A stretch of DNA of 64,000 bases from Bacteroidota bacterium (GCA_018669475.1 JABHCC010000117.1:19600-83599), one strand, 5' to 3'. Positions 49,224 through 59,420 are shown, counted from the first letter of the stretch. Notes: a model not told the origin generated them from the sequence alone. Program-made: numbers and translations.

Positions 49224-49937
49224 TCAATCAATTCCCAATCGTTTCAATACCATGTTCTTATACGTGCGTCCAATAGGGATCTCTTTTTCTCCTAAACGGA
49301 TGTGAGTAGGTGAAACAGCGCTAACCTTATCTAAAGGAATGAGATATGACTTATGTACGCGTAGGAAATGGTCATCCTGCAGCTCCTCTTCAAGGTTGGA
49401 TATCCTGGCTTTATAAATATATTTTTTATCCGGGAGGAAAATTTGAACATAATCTTTTAAACTCTCAATGTACATGATTTCACTCACTTCAATGCGAATC
49501 ATTTCATGACCACTGCGAATGAAAAAAGAGCGGGAATCTGAAACCCCGGGAATACTCACAAGGGGGAGATCCTGTTTGTTGCCATGCCTTTCAACGTATT
49601 TATTCACTGCTTTAAGGAATCTTGGGAATGCAATGGGTTTTATCAGGTAATCAAGGCCATCAAGATCGTAGGCATCTGCTGCAAATTGACGATATGCTGT
49701 AGTAAAAATCACAACAGGTTGCCTGGGTAAACTCTCAAGAAACTCAAGTCCTGTTAGCTCAGGCATCTGAATGTCAAGAAAAATCAGATCGGCCTTTTTC
49801 TGTTTCACCTGCTCAATGGCTTCAACCGGATTAGTGCATGTGAAGCTTATATCAAGCCATGGGATCTTTTGAATATGATTTTCCAATACTCTGATTGCCA
49901 AAGGCTCATCATCTATGATCATGCATTTTACAGTCAT
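49224..49937 (-). CDS. LytTR-family response regulator
   Basis: 237 aa. REC LIFLDIQMPELTGLEFL; LytTR IMYIESLKDYVQIFL...FLRVHKSYLIPLDKV. Confidence 0.95.
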   Translation of the reverse strand: MTVKCMIIDDEPLAIRVLENHIQKIPWLDISFTCTNPVEAIEQVKQKKADLIFLDIQMPELTGLEFLESLPRQPVVIFTTAYRQFAADAYDLDGLDYLIKPIAFPRFLKAVNKYVERHGNKQDLPLVSIPGVSDSRSFFIRSGHEMIRIEVSEIMYIESLKDYVQIFLPDKKYIYKARISNLEEELQDDHFLRVHKSYLIPLDKVSAVSPTHIRLGEKEIPIGRTYKNMVLKRLGID

Positions 49938-49940
49938 ATT

Positions 49941-51017
49941 CTATAAATTGAGCTTTAAATATACGATGAATTCTGATCTTGTTTTCTGAGATGTTAATGT
50001 ATGACGATCAGGGTACATAAGTTCGAGTCGTCGTTGAACATTTTTCAAACCAATTCCTTCAGAATATCCTGCCGGATCATCACTTGTTGTATCAGCCTTT
50101 GTATTCCGTACCTGGAAGATTAATTCCTCCTCATGAAGATTTAGATTAATACTCACCCTGGCATTTCTGGCAATCTTACTTACCCCATGTTTAAAAGCGT
50201 TCTCAACAAAAGGAAGCAAAAGCATTGGAGCAATCTTTTTTCCCGCAATCTCGCCTGCTACCTGGAAATCGAGCTCCATGTTTTCACCATAACGTATCTT
50301 TTCAAGGCTAAGGTAATTCTCAATCAGTTTAATCTCTTTTGACACTAATATGGTTGGCTCATTGCATTCATACAACATGTAATTGAGTAATTCTGAAAGC
50401 TTAAGAACGACTTCCGAGGCTTTGTCTGATTGCTCAAGAGTTAAGGCGTAAAGATTATTCAATGTATTAAAGAGGAAATGGGGATGCACCTGAGCTTTCA
50501 GGAACTTAAGCTCTGCCTCTATTTTTTTCTCACTCAGCTCCTGCATATTTTTCTCTTTTCTGAAATTTCTTTGTAGAAGCTTAATTACTGATACAGCAAA
50601 GACAACCAGATAAATATTCGTGAAAGTGTATAACCAGTTTATTGGGAAGAAAGGTGACGAGGGTTGTGTCTTATACACATTCGGATACATATAGTACCAT
50701 ATAATTGATCTTTGGAGAAGAATAAAACCAATAGCTGTAATAATGAAGATGACAGAAAACAGCACTAGCCTCTTCCTGTATAGAAGTTTGGGTAATAGAA
50801 AGTAAGCTGTAAAGTAGGTAGCCATAACATCTATTGGCAGAGTGAAGATATATCGCGACATAATGACCCACACGCTCTCATCGGGATAAAACTTCTTTAC
50901 TGTCGCAGCTGAAATGAACAGATAGAGAAACCAGAACAAGAGATGCAATAAGATACGAACCGGGGGACGCCGGATAAAAGCATTGATATTATCGGTATTC
51001 ATAATTCTTTTAGACAA
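49941..51017 (-). CDS. LytS/YehU-type sensor histidine kinase
   Basis: 358 aa. TM N-terminus; FLKAQVHPHFLFNTLNNLYALTLEQSDKASEVVLKLSELLNYMLYE; LLPFVENAFKHGV; GIGLKNVQRRLELMYPDRH. Confidence 0.95.
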   Translation of the reverse strand: MSKRIMNTDNINAFIRRPPVRILLHLLFWFLYLFISAATVKKFYPDESVWVIMSRYIFTLPIDVMATYFTAYFLLPKLLYRKRLVLFSVIFIITAIGFILLQRSIIWYYMYPNVYKTQPSSPFFPINWLYTFTNIYLVVFAVSVIKLLQRNFRKEKNMQELSEKKIEAELKFLKAQVHPHFLFNTLNNLYALTLEQSDKASEVVLKLSELLNYMLYECNEPTILVSKEIKLIENYLSLEKIRYGENMELDFQVAGEIAGKKIAPMLLLPFVENAFKHGVSKIARNARVSINLNLHEEELIFQVRNTKADTTSDDPAGYSEGIGLKNVQRRLELMYPDRHTLTSQKTRSEFIVYLKLNL

Positions 51018-51227
51018 GGTTGTACAAATGTATGAAGATGGCTCAATTGATTGCTAGTTTTCTGCCGATTGGTGAAAAAAGTCATCCGAATGGTATGTTA
51101 GCGTCGATGAAATTCATATGACCTTAGAATCTGTCGGGATGACCTTAAGTTTTAGGCCAGGGTCGAAAATAATTCTCCTCTAATATATGAATAGATACAT
51201 TGCCACCGAAAATTCAAGATAGATATT

Positions 51228-53360
51228 ATGATTACTAAACGAACTCTTTTTATTCTAACCTTTCTAGTGTTCAGCTTTGGCGCATTTGCTCAGATTCAGT
51301 TTGAGAAACATCAAATTGGTACCAGTACTACACCATTTGATGTTTTTATTGTTGATCTCGATCAGGATGGGAGGCAGGATATACTGACAGCATCCAACTC
51401 GAACGGTGGAGAAATAAGGTGGTGGCGTAATAACGCAAATCAAAACTTTACTCAGCAGGCAATTGCTACTCAAATTACCAATCCGAGATCAGTTAGAGCT
51501 GGCGATATTGATTTAGATGGAGATATTGATATTATCGCCGCAATTCTGAGAAGAGATGAAATTTACTGGTGGGAGAATGATGGCAGCAATAATTTTACTT
51601 TACATGTTCTGAGTGATGATTTCAAGGGAGCTCATACAGTTGAATTATGTGATCTGGATCTCGATGGTGATATTGATGTGCTCTGCAGTGGATTTGACAA
51701 CTCTGCAGCAATGAGTGATGTGGCCTGGTGGGAGAATGATGGTGATCAGAACTGGACAAAACACATTGTATCATCCAGATTTAATCAATCCCCTTTTGTG
51801 TTTGGAGCTGATCTCGACAATGATGGTGATGTTGATCTGGCTGCATGCGGTGAAGTAAATGGTGAGATTTATTGGTGGGAGAATGATGGTAATATGGGAT
51901 GGACCGAGAAATTGATTGACAATGCAATTACTATGATCCACACAATATTACCCCGTGACTTTGACAAAGACGGAGACCTGGATATTCTGGCCCATGCTTG
52001 TGTAAGCGGCCTTCAGGCCTGGTATGAAAATGATGGATTGGGTAATTATACAAAGCATGCAATGGAGAATCTTGGTGGTGCAATCTGGTTGGAACAGGCT
52101 GATTTTGATCTTGACGGTGATAACGATCTGATTGGAACCGGAATGGGTGCACCAAGTTTGATCTGTTATGAAAATAATGGAAACCAACAACTTACCGGAC
52201 AGTGGGCTGATGGTGGACTAACATCAGGTTTTGCCCTGAATGTAGCTGATATGGATGGTGATCACGATATGGATGTCGTGGCTATAGGTTATAATTCGAA
52301 TAGTCTGGCATGGTGGGAGAATATCTCCACTAAGGCCTTGGCATTGAATGGTCCCAAGTGGCTCAGTCGTAATCCGGAGGATGAAAGCATATTTATTTCA
52401 AATGAAGAAGTAGGGGATATTGCTAAAGCAGAGGCATCTGGCTTCGATCATATAATCAGGAATGACTTTCCGGTTTGTACCTCAACTTGTGTAATAAATG
52501 ATATCTTATGGGTTAATGTTGCCACTGAAATAATAGGTCTTGATCCCAAAACTGGCGCAAAATTGAATAGTTTCCGTCTGGGAGCCCAGTTTCTGGCTGG
52601 CTTAACTACAGATAATCAGGGCTTTTTGTTTGCCACAGATCCTGCATCAGGAAATATCTTTAAAATCAATCCTGCTGATGGAACAATAATTACCCATACT
52701 ACAGGACTGATTTTTCCTCAGGATATTATTTATGATTCTCATTTAGAAAAACTTCTTGTTCTTGATGGTGACGGAGATATAGTAATCAAAGTTATCGACC
52801 CTTCAACTGGTGCAATTTCTTCAGAGATTGAAACTCTTATCAAATCTGGTGGCACAATTATTTCAGATGGGAATGGCAATCATTATATCTCCAGCCCGGA
52901 TGAGAATGCGATTTATGCGCTTACTAATTCCCTGTCTGATGAGCCCGTTATTTATTTCGAAGGATTAAATCAGCCTCATGGGATGATTTATTTTGCAGAC
53001 AGCCAGGAATTGCTGGTAGCAAATACGGGGGAGAATAATTTGCAGATTATTGAAGCTCATGCAAGCGCTCTCAATAATGAATTTTCTCTAAATCAAACAT
53101 TACAAATATTTCCGAATCCTTTCATCGATCAACTTGAATTCATACTTCCTGAGTCTTCGGGCAAGGATGCTGATTTGATGATAACAAGCTCAACAGGGAA
53201 GCTTGTCTGGAAAGATAATCTGGATAATAATAATTCAAGGACTTCATATAAACTTTCACTGTCTAAAGCAGGAATTAATAAGCTGCCGGATGGTACCTAT
53301 TTCCTTACCTGGACAGATGGTAGTAAGCGAATCAGTAAATCAATTTTAAAAATAAAATAG
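51228..53360 (+). CDS. Secreted FG-GAP/VCBS beta-propeller protein with T9SS-type C-terminus
   Basis: 710 aa. Repeats DLDQDGRQDILTAS, DIDLDGDIDIIAA, DLDNDGDVDLAACG; tail LQIFPNPFIDQLEFILPESSG. Confidence 0.9.
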   Translation: MITKRTLFILTFLVFSFGAFAQIQFEKHQIGTSTTPFDVFIVDLDQDGRQDILTASNSNGGEIRWWRNNANQNFTQQAIATQITNPRSVRAGDIDLDGDIDIIAAILRRDEIYWWENDGSNNFTLHVLSDDFKGAHTVELCDLDLDGDIDVLCSGFDNSAAMSDVAWWENDGDQNWTKHIVSSRFNQSPFVFGADLDNDGDVDLAACGEVNGEIYWWENDGNMGWTEKLIDNAITMIHTILPRDFDKDGDLDILAHACVSGLQAWYENDGLGNYTKHAMENLGGAIWLEQADFDLDGDNDLIGTGMGAPSLICYENNGNQQLTGQWADGGLTSGFALNVADMDGDHDMDVVAIGYNSNSLAWWENISTKALALNGPKWLSRNPEDESIFISNEEVGDIAKAEASGFDHIIRNDFPVCTSTCVINDILWVNVATEIIGLDPKTGAKLNSFRLGAQFLAGLTTDNQGFLFATDPASGNIFKINPADGTIITHTTGLIFPQDIIYDSHLEKLLVLDGDGDIVIKVIDPSTGAISSEIETLIKSGGTIISDGNGNHYISSPDENAIYALTNSLSDEPVIYFEGLNQPHGMIYFADSQELLVANTGENNLQIIEAHASALNNEFSLNQTLQIFPNPFIDQLEFILPESSGKDADLMITSSTGKLVWKDNLDNNNSRTSYKLSLSKAGINKLPDGTYFLTWTDGSKRISKSILKIK

Positions 53361-53368
53361 AACTCATC

Positions 53369-55408
53369 ATGTATCACAAATACTTTTACATATTTCTCTT
53401 TGTAGCTTGCTTGCCCTTGACTCAGGCATGGTCGCAAGCCAGGTTTGAAGCCAACGCGGCAGCTCAGTCATTCACCGCTCCTGCCGGGATGTATGCTGGT
53501 GACATCGATCAGGATGGAGATCAGGATATTCTCGCAGCATCCGGAGATCATGGCGTTTTTATTGTCAGAAATGATGGTGGAAACCCAATTCAATGGACTC
53601 CGGTTGCGGTGGATGCAAATTTGGGAGCATCTTTAACTGTCTGGATGGATGATATTGATAGTGACGGATACCAGGATATCTTAACTGGTGGATGGGATAC
53701 AGGCCAGGTTGTCTGGTATAAAAATAATGGAGATTCTCAGAGCTGGACAAAAATGATAATTGCTACTGGATTCCAAAGGCCACATGAAGTTATGACCAGC
53801 GATATTGATCTGGATGGGGATCCTGATGTTTTGGTCTCAGGGGCAGGAAATAATCAGATTACATGGTGGAGCAACAATAATAGCCTTGGTACCAGCTGGA
53901 CAAAGCAAATAATAAGCGATCATTTTATGGGTTCACGCTCAGTTGGAGCCAATGATCTTGATAATGATGGTGATATCGATGTTGTAGGAGCTTCTCTTGA
54001 CGGACATGAGATAACAATATGGAGAAATGATGGTGGTACACCTATAAACTGGACTGAGGTCACCCTGACAAATACGTTTAACGGTTCACACAGAGTGGAG
54101 TTAGTTGATATGAATCAGGATGGACTGAAAGATATTCTTGGAACAGCTTATATGGAAAGTACTATAGCCTGGTGGCAAAATACCGGAGATATCAGTGTAG
54201 GCTGGGAGAAACATATTGTTGACAATACGCTCACCGGTGCTGTAATGGGTTCAGCCCACGATTTTGACCATGATGGAGATATGGATGTCGTCGGAACCGC
54301 TCAGCCTTCCCATACCTTAGCATGGTATGAAAATACCGGTGATCCTGAATTGCCATGGAAAAAGAATATTTTGGATGATGGTTTTGGAGGTATCTGGCCA
54401 TTGTGTGTTGCTGATTTTGATAATGATATGAATACCGATTTTGCTGTTGGGGGAAATACAGCAAACAAAATTACCTGGTTCAGAAATGTCCAGGAGGGGC
54501 GATTGTCCAGAGTAATGGATCTGGATGGAGGGAAAGAGCGCTTAGGATTATTTATTCCGCCTGATGTGCAGGAACCTGCAAAGCTATTCCTGGCATTGCC
54601 ATATTGTGGTGATCCATTTGGCTATTCGAGATTGAGGGATATGCTTATCGCTCTGGCTGAAGAAACCGGCGGTATTGTGATGGTGCCAGAAGCAGTAAAT
54701 GCCGGAGCCCCAAATTATGTTTTGCAGCAACCATCATACATACAGCAATATATTGCTTATGCTATTGCTAATTTGAACATCCAGCCTGACTCAATATATT
54801 TGATTGGAATGGATTGTAACGGACTGCCTGTTTTAGACTACGGACAGTCTGGTGATTTATCTGTTTTAGGTGTGATACCCTTCAACCCCCGGATCTCTTC
54901 AATTCCATCCGGGGGTTTTGAAGGCTACCCTGATGTACCGGTATGTCTCTGTTCAGGCACTTTACATTCTGAGCGACAAAATCATCAGACTGTTGTGAAC
55001 AGTATAAATAGCACATATGGTAAAGCCTGGATGAATGATCTGGATGGAGTAGGTGAGGAGGTACTGATTGGTGATATGATTGCTGAGCTTCTTAACTGTG
55101 TAAATTACATCGATACGGTTAAAACAAATACTTCCTCCCGGATAGGCTATGGCGCTGAAAACTCTATCATGATTTACCCCAATCCAGCTCATGGCTATAT
55201 TCAGTTGCTGGCAAAGAATGGTTTTGGAAATGACTCAAGGTTCAGCCTGCTCGATGCAAGTGGTCGTGAAATCCTGACTCAAAGCATAGAAAACCAGGTG
55301 AAAAATCAACGCATACAGTTAAATCATCTGCAACTGGCTAAGGGCTTGTACTATATAAAACTACAGGCTAATCAGCATGTTAGTGTTCATAAATTAATGA
55401 TACAGTAA
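53369..55408 (+). CDS. Secreted FG-GAP/VCBS beta-propeller protein fused to a possible alpha/beta-hydrolase-like domain, T9SS-type C-terminus
   Basis: 679 aa. DIDQDGDQDILAAS-type repeats, then LGLFIPPDVQEPAKLFLALPYCGDPFGYSRLRD...IYLIGMDCNGLPVLDYG, tail IMIYPNPAHGYIQLLAKNG. Confidence 0.82.
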   Translation: MYHKYFYIFLFVACLPLTQAWSQARFEANAAAQSFTAPAGMYAGDIDQDGDQDILAASGDHGVFIVRNDGGNPIQWTPVAVDANLGASLTVWMDDIDSDGYQDILTGGWDTGQVVWYKNNGDSQSWTKMIIATGFQRPHEVMTSDIDLDGDPDVLVSGAGNNQITWWSNNNSLGTSWTKQIISDHFMGSRSVGANDLDNDGDIDVVGASLDGHEITIWRNDGGTPINWTEVTLTNTFNGSHRVELVDMNQDGLKDILGTAYMESTIAWWQNTGDISVGWEKHIVDNTLTGAVMGSAHDFDHDGDMDVVGTAQPSHTLAWYENTGDPELPWKKNILDDGFGGIWPLCVADFDNDMNTDFAVGGNTANKITWFRNVQEGRLSRVMDLDGGKERLGLFIPPDVQEPAKLFLALPYCGDPFGYSRLRDMLIALAEETGGIVMVPEAVNAGAPNYVLQQPSYIQQYIAYAIANLNIQPDSIYLIGMDCNGLPVLDYGQSGDLSVLGVIPFNPRISSIPSGGFEGYPDVPVCLCSGTLHSERQNHQTVVNSINSTYGKAWMNDLDGVGEEVLIGDMIAELLNCVNYIDTVKTNTSSRIGYGAENSIMIYPNPAHGYIQLLAKNGFGNDSRFSLLDASGREILTQSIENQVKNQRIQLNHLQLAKGLYYIKLQANQHVSVHKLMIQ

Positions 55409-55449
55409 TTTTCTCCTCGCAGGATATCTCTTGAGCGCAATTCGAAGTT

Positions 55450-56205
55450 TTAAAGCAGATTAATTCGTTCAAGAGCTTTTTTTTCATTTTCCTGAGGAGT
55501 ACATTCCAGCCCCACGTAGCCAGAGTAGCCTAGTCTCGCAGCTTCTTCCAGTACTTTTTTGTAATTAATTTCACCTGTTCCCGGTTCATGGCGACCAGGA
55601 TGATCTGCAAGTTGCAGATAAGCAATTTGATCAATACCCTCCCGGATGTGACCACATAAATCACCCTCGGTGATTTGCATATGATAGAGGTCCCAATTGA
55701 GTTTTACCATAGGGGAATCTACCTCTCTGCAGATTTTTATGCCAGGTGCACTTCCGTAAAGGCAATGACCGGGATGGTCAACCCTGATATTCATAGGTTC
55801 GAGAATAAGCATAAATTCATTCTCTTCAACAATCGGAACCACAGCCTTAAGCCCAGTAGTAATCTGATCATGCATTTCTTTCTGTGTCATGCCAGGCTGA
55901 TCATCTCCACCTACAACGGTACCCATTGAACAATTTAGCCTCCTTCCAACTTTGCAAGCCTCAGATATTTGCTCAACAAATGCTGCAAGATTATCGGGAT
56001 GATTCATGCCCTTTTCCCAACCCCAGGCCGTAAACTGAGTAAGTTTCATCTGGAAATCCTCCAGACGTCTGGCCATTTTGTCAATATCCTTACCCTCTAA
56101 TTCCCATATCTCAACAGCCTCAAAGCCCGCATCAGAAGCCGCATTAATACGATCAAGAAAAGCAATATCAGTCCACCAAAGCTCAATATTAGCAGCAAAT
56201 TTCAT
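55450..56205 (-). CDS. Hydroxypyruvate isomerase-like TIM-barrel sugar isomerase/epimerase
   Basis: 251 aa. MKFAANIELWWTDIAFLDRINAASDAGFEAVEIWE, ILEPMNIRVDHPG, VKLNWDLYHMQITEGDL, QLADHPGRHEPGTGEINY. Confidence 0.85.
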   Translation of the reverse strand: MKFAANIELWWTDIAFLDRINAASDAGFEAVEIWELEGKDIDKMARRLEDFQMKLTQFTAWGWEKGMNHPDNLAAFVEQISEACKVGRRLNCSMGTVVGGDDQPGMTQKEMHDQITTGLKAVVPIVEENEFMLILEPMNIRVDHPGHCLYGSAPGIKICREVDSPMVKLNWDLYHMQITEGDLCGHIREGIDQIAYLQLADHPGRHEPGTGEINYKKVLEEAARLGYSGYVGLECTPQENEKKALERINLL

Positions 56206-56221
56206 TATATTATTGTATTAA

Positions 56222-57862
56222 TTAAAAACCACCGATTCCCGACTCCCGACTCCCGATTTCCCGGTATTCCATATACTTCCTGTCATAAAAACCAACCCTC
56301 TCAGAATTCGGCACATAAATCTTGTCAAAGCCTTGTCCCATTGCGACCATCGCATCATCCACCTTTGGATAGAGGTCTGCTACAGTTGCTGCAAACATTG
56401 CTGCACCATGAGCGCATGATTCATCTGTTGATGCTACTTTGATCTCCATATTCATCACATCAGCAAGAGTCTGCATGACAAAATGTGATTTTTTCGCCAC
56501 TCCTCCAATCGCAATCACTTCATTTATTGCCACTCCTTCCTCCGAAAAGCGCTCCACAATTGCCCTTGATCCGAATGCAGTCGCTTCCACCAGTGATTTG
56601 AAAATCTTAGGAGCTGATGTACCCAGACTTAGACCAGTGATTGTGGCTTTCAGTGTTGAATCAGCATCCGGGGTTCGCCTTCCGTTAAACCAATCTGTTG
56701 ATAGTGGGATTGTATCATCATCCGGCAGTTGGGCTGCTGCAGCTGAAAGTGCCGGAATTATTTTATTATAAAATTCTTCATTATCGTTATCTGGCATTAG
56801 TGAACTTGTGGCCCATGACAGCAAGTTTCTAAACCAGGCATAAACATCACCAAAAGCTGATTGACCTGCTTCCAATCCCATCATTCCGGGAACAACAGAT
56901 CCATCTACCTGTCCGCAAATTCCCCTTATAAGTTTCCCCTCTACATCTGAATTGGGAGCAATAATAATATCACAGGTTGATGTTCCCATCACTCTGACAA
57001 GGGTATAAGGCTTAATTCCGCCGCCTACTGCCCCCATATGGCAATCAAATGCACCGGCTCCAATAGCAATATTGGCTGGCAAACCCAGAATTTCAGCCCA
57101 CTTCTCACTCAGCCCTCCTACTTTATAGTCGCCAGCGAAAGTTTCTGAATATAAACGATCTCTGAAACCAGCTAAAAGCGGATCCAGGGTAGTCAGGAAT
57201 TCTTCTGAAGGTAAGCCATCAAACTCTTTGTGCCACATAGCTTTATGTCCTGCTGCACAGCGACTTCTGATTACTTTCTCTGGTTTAAGATTGCCAGTTA
57301 GCAGAGCTGGCATCCAATCACAATGTTCGATCCATGAATAAGTGGCTTTTTTCACTGAATCATCATCTCTTAGCACATGCAGTACTTTGGCCCACACCCA
57401 TTCTGAAGAATATATTCCACCTTCATATTTGGTGAAATCGATTTCCCATTTCTTTGCCAGCTCATTTATCTCATCAGCTTCCTTATTTGCAGTATGATCT
57501 TTCCATAACACGAACATAGCATTAGGATTCTCTGCAAATTCCTCGGTAAGAGCAAGTGGTACACCATCAGAATTTACCATGACAGGTGTACTGCCGGTTG
57601 TGTCAAAAGAAACTCCGACAATATTCTCCCTAATGTCAGCCCTAAGTTTTGCCTGTGATTCTTTGATCACCTGGATCATTGTATCGATATAATCCTGAGG
57701 ATGCTGTCTATACTGATTCTTTGCCGGATCACAATACAAACCCTGTTTCCAACGAGGATATTGGGCAACAGCATTTGCAACTTCTTCACCATTCATAGCA
57801 TCAACAATAACTGCCCGAACAGAATCACTACCAAAGTCAAGACCAATTACATATTTATTCAT
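56222..57862 (-). CDS. araB: Ribulokinase (FGGY family)
   Basis: 546 aa. VIGLDFGSDSVRAVIVDAMNGEEVA, VGVSFDTTGSTPVMV, ALLTGNLKPEKVIRSRCAAGHKAMWHKEFDGLPSEEFL, GVAKKSHFVMQTLADVMN. Confidence 0.92.
   Translation of the reverse strand: MNKYVIGLDFGSDSVRAVIVDAMNGEEVANAVAQYPRWKQGLYCDPAKNQYRQHPQDYIDTMIQVIKESQAKLRADIRENIVGVSFDTTGSTPVMVNSDGVPLALTEEFAENPNAMFVLWKDHTANKEADEINELAKKWEIDFTKYEGGIYSSEWVWAKVLHVLRDDDSVKKATYSWIEHCDWMPALLTGNLKPEKVIRSRCAAGHKAMWHKEFDGLPSEEFLTTLDPLLAGFRDRLYSETFAGDYKVGGLSEKWAEILGLPANIAIGAGAFDCHMGAVGGGIKPYTLVRVMGTSTCDIIIAPNSDVEGKLIRGICGQVDGSVVPGMMGLEAGQSAFGDVYAWFRNLLSWATSSLMPDNDNEEFYNKIIPALSAAAAQLPDDDTIPLSTDWFNGRRTPDADSTLKATITGLSLGTSAPKIFKSLVEATAFGSRAIVERFSEEGVAINEVIAIGGVAKKSHFVMQTLADVMNMEIKVASTDESCAHGAAMFAATVADLYPKVDDAMVAMGQGFDKIYVPNSERVGFYDRKYMEYREIGSRESGIGGF
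56229..56264 (-). repeat. 7-bp tandem repeat (TCGGGAG)n inside the 3' end of the ribulokinase CDS
   Basis: Coding strand AAATCGGGAGTCGGGAGTCGGGAATCGGTGG, encoding EIGSRESGIGG before the stop. Confidence 0.85.
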
Positions 57863-57870
57863 ATTAAAAT

Positions 57871-58012
57871 AGTTTTCAGTTTTCAGTTATCAGTTGTCAG
57901 AAGTCCGCGGTCCGGGGTCAAAAGTCCATGGTCGTTAGTCGCTGGTCGTAGGTCCAAGGAAAAGACTATCTCTTCTGAAGACTGATAACTGATAACTGAA
58001 AACTGATAACTT
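57871..58012. repeat. Composite 7-bp arrays with inverted (GTTATCA / TGATAAC) flanks
   Basis: AGTTTTCAGTTTTCAGTTATCAGTTGTCAG (57871-57900), GGTCGTTAGTCGCTGGTCG and GTCCGCGGTCCGGGGTC in the middle, GACTGATAACTGATAACTGAAAACTGATAAC (57980-58010) in opposite orientation. Confidence 0.9.
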
Positions 58013-58017
58013 CTTTA

Positions 58018-59415
58018 TTATACCTCAACATACTCAATTCTCAAAATATCACAAAGCATCTCCCATCTTCTTCTTGTATCTCCAAGATGCAGAGTTTGAT
58101 GATGAGTTCCTCCTGCTCTCAGCCAGGCATCATTACATTCATTCAGGCCTGATTCTGGTCTGAAATGAAAATATGGCATTTCAATAAATGGTATCGGATC
58201 AGTATCTAATATTTCACCATATGTCACAACCAATCTGAAATAATCACCTTCTATGGCCACAAGAGAAACGAAAGTTGCAGGCCCTGGTTCACCCTGAAAA
58301 ACACAGGTAGGCGGATTATCAAGGTCTCCAATTCCTAAAACGCGATCAGCAAGTCTTATCGGACGATCTTTGCGTGCAATTTTGTAATTTCCTTCGCCCA
58401 TATGACTCATAAGCATGCTGCCAAGTTTAAAATCCATGGCGTACATCTCCGTAAAATGCGCATCATCTGCCAGCAAATGTCCGGCAGCAACCATCGTTAC
58501 AGTATTTGTATCCCCTTCAGCAGCATATCCATAGCCTTCAGCCATCAGACGTGATGCTGCATACATAGGTATTTGGTCGAAACGGCCATCGCCTTTGAAT
58601 ACATCAAAATGTGCTGAGAAACCCGCATATCCACCTTCTTCAAGTAATTTCCTGAATCCCAAATACATCCTGATGGCATAACGATGATTCTTTTCAGGCA
58701 TACCTTCATCAATTTTAAAGGTTTCCTTGTTGAAGCTAATTTCCTTATCAATTTCATCGTCAGTTACCGCTTCCATATTCCGGTGCACCTGACCAATATA
58801 TTCCTTGTGGATAACCGGACCGAGGATTCTCATAAAAGAAGCCTCATCAGCGATAGTGTCGCCCATGTCATGCATTTTACCAATCTCTGCGATTTTCATC
58901 CCTTTCATTTGACTTGCCGTCATAGCGGCATGACTCCAGTCATTAACAAAAGATTTGAACTCCTGATCTTTCCAATAGCCGGTGCAGATTGCATAAGTAG
59001 ATCCAATTGTGCGCAACAGTGTGTTTGAGATGTCCTGCGCCCCATGAATTCCCTGATTATAAGTCAGATCATCCATGTTCCAGTCATCTGTAACCTCAGG
59101 AACCGGCTGAGTGTTAGTAAGAAGAACAGGCAAGTTGTTCTCTCTGAAGGCTCTGACAATCCTCATTCCGGGACCATAGGTCAGCATCACAATCATAATT
59201 CCATCCAGGCGCTCAGCATTAAACTGAGCAACGATTTCCTCAATGTTCTTTCGGTCACGTGCAGCCCGGGGAAAAACAAGGTCAATATCACTTTCAAATT
59301 CTTTCACTATCTCCCTGGCATAAGCCTCCTGGCGTTCAGTAATTCCAGGTAAGGATTTATCGTATAACTCCTGCATAATTCCCAGGAGTCCGATTTTAGG
59401 TTTACGAATTGGCAT
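58018..59415 (-). CDS. L-arabinose isomerase-like (AraA/FucI superfamily) protein
   Basis: 465 aa. PKIGLLGIMQELYDKSLPGITERQEAYAREIV, RLDGIMIVMLTYGPGMRIVRA, C-terminal DAWLRAGGTHHQTLHLGDTRRRWEMLCDILRIEYVEV. Confidence 0.82.
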   Translation of the reverse strand: MPIRKPKIGLLGIMQELYDKSLPGITERQEAYAREIVKEFESDIDLVFPRAARDRKNIEEIVAQFNAERLDGIMIVMLTYGPGMRIVRAFRENNLPVLLTNTQPVPEVTDDWNMDDLTYNQGIHGAQDISNTLLRTIGSTYAICTGYWKDQEFKSFVNDWSHAAMTASQMKGMKIAEIGKMHDMGDTIADEASFMRILGPVIHKEYIGQVHRNMEAVTDDEIDKEISFNKETFKIDEGMPEKNHRYAIRMYLGFRKLLEEGGYAGFSAHFDVFKGDGRFDQIPMYAASRLMAEGYGYAAEGDTNTVTMVAAGHLLADDAHFTEMYAMDFKLGSMLMSHMGEGNYKIARKDRPIRLADRVLGIGDLDNPPTCVFQGEPGPATFVSLVAIEGDYFRLVVTYGEILDTDPIPFIEMPYFHFRPESGLNECNDAWLRAGGTHHQTLHLGDTRRRWEMLCDILRIEYVEV

Positions 59416-59420
59416 AAAAA

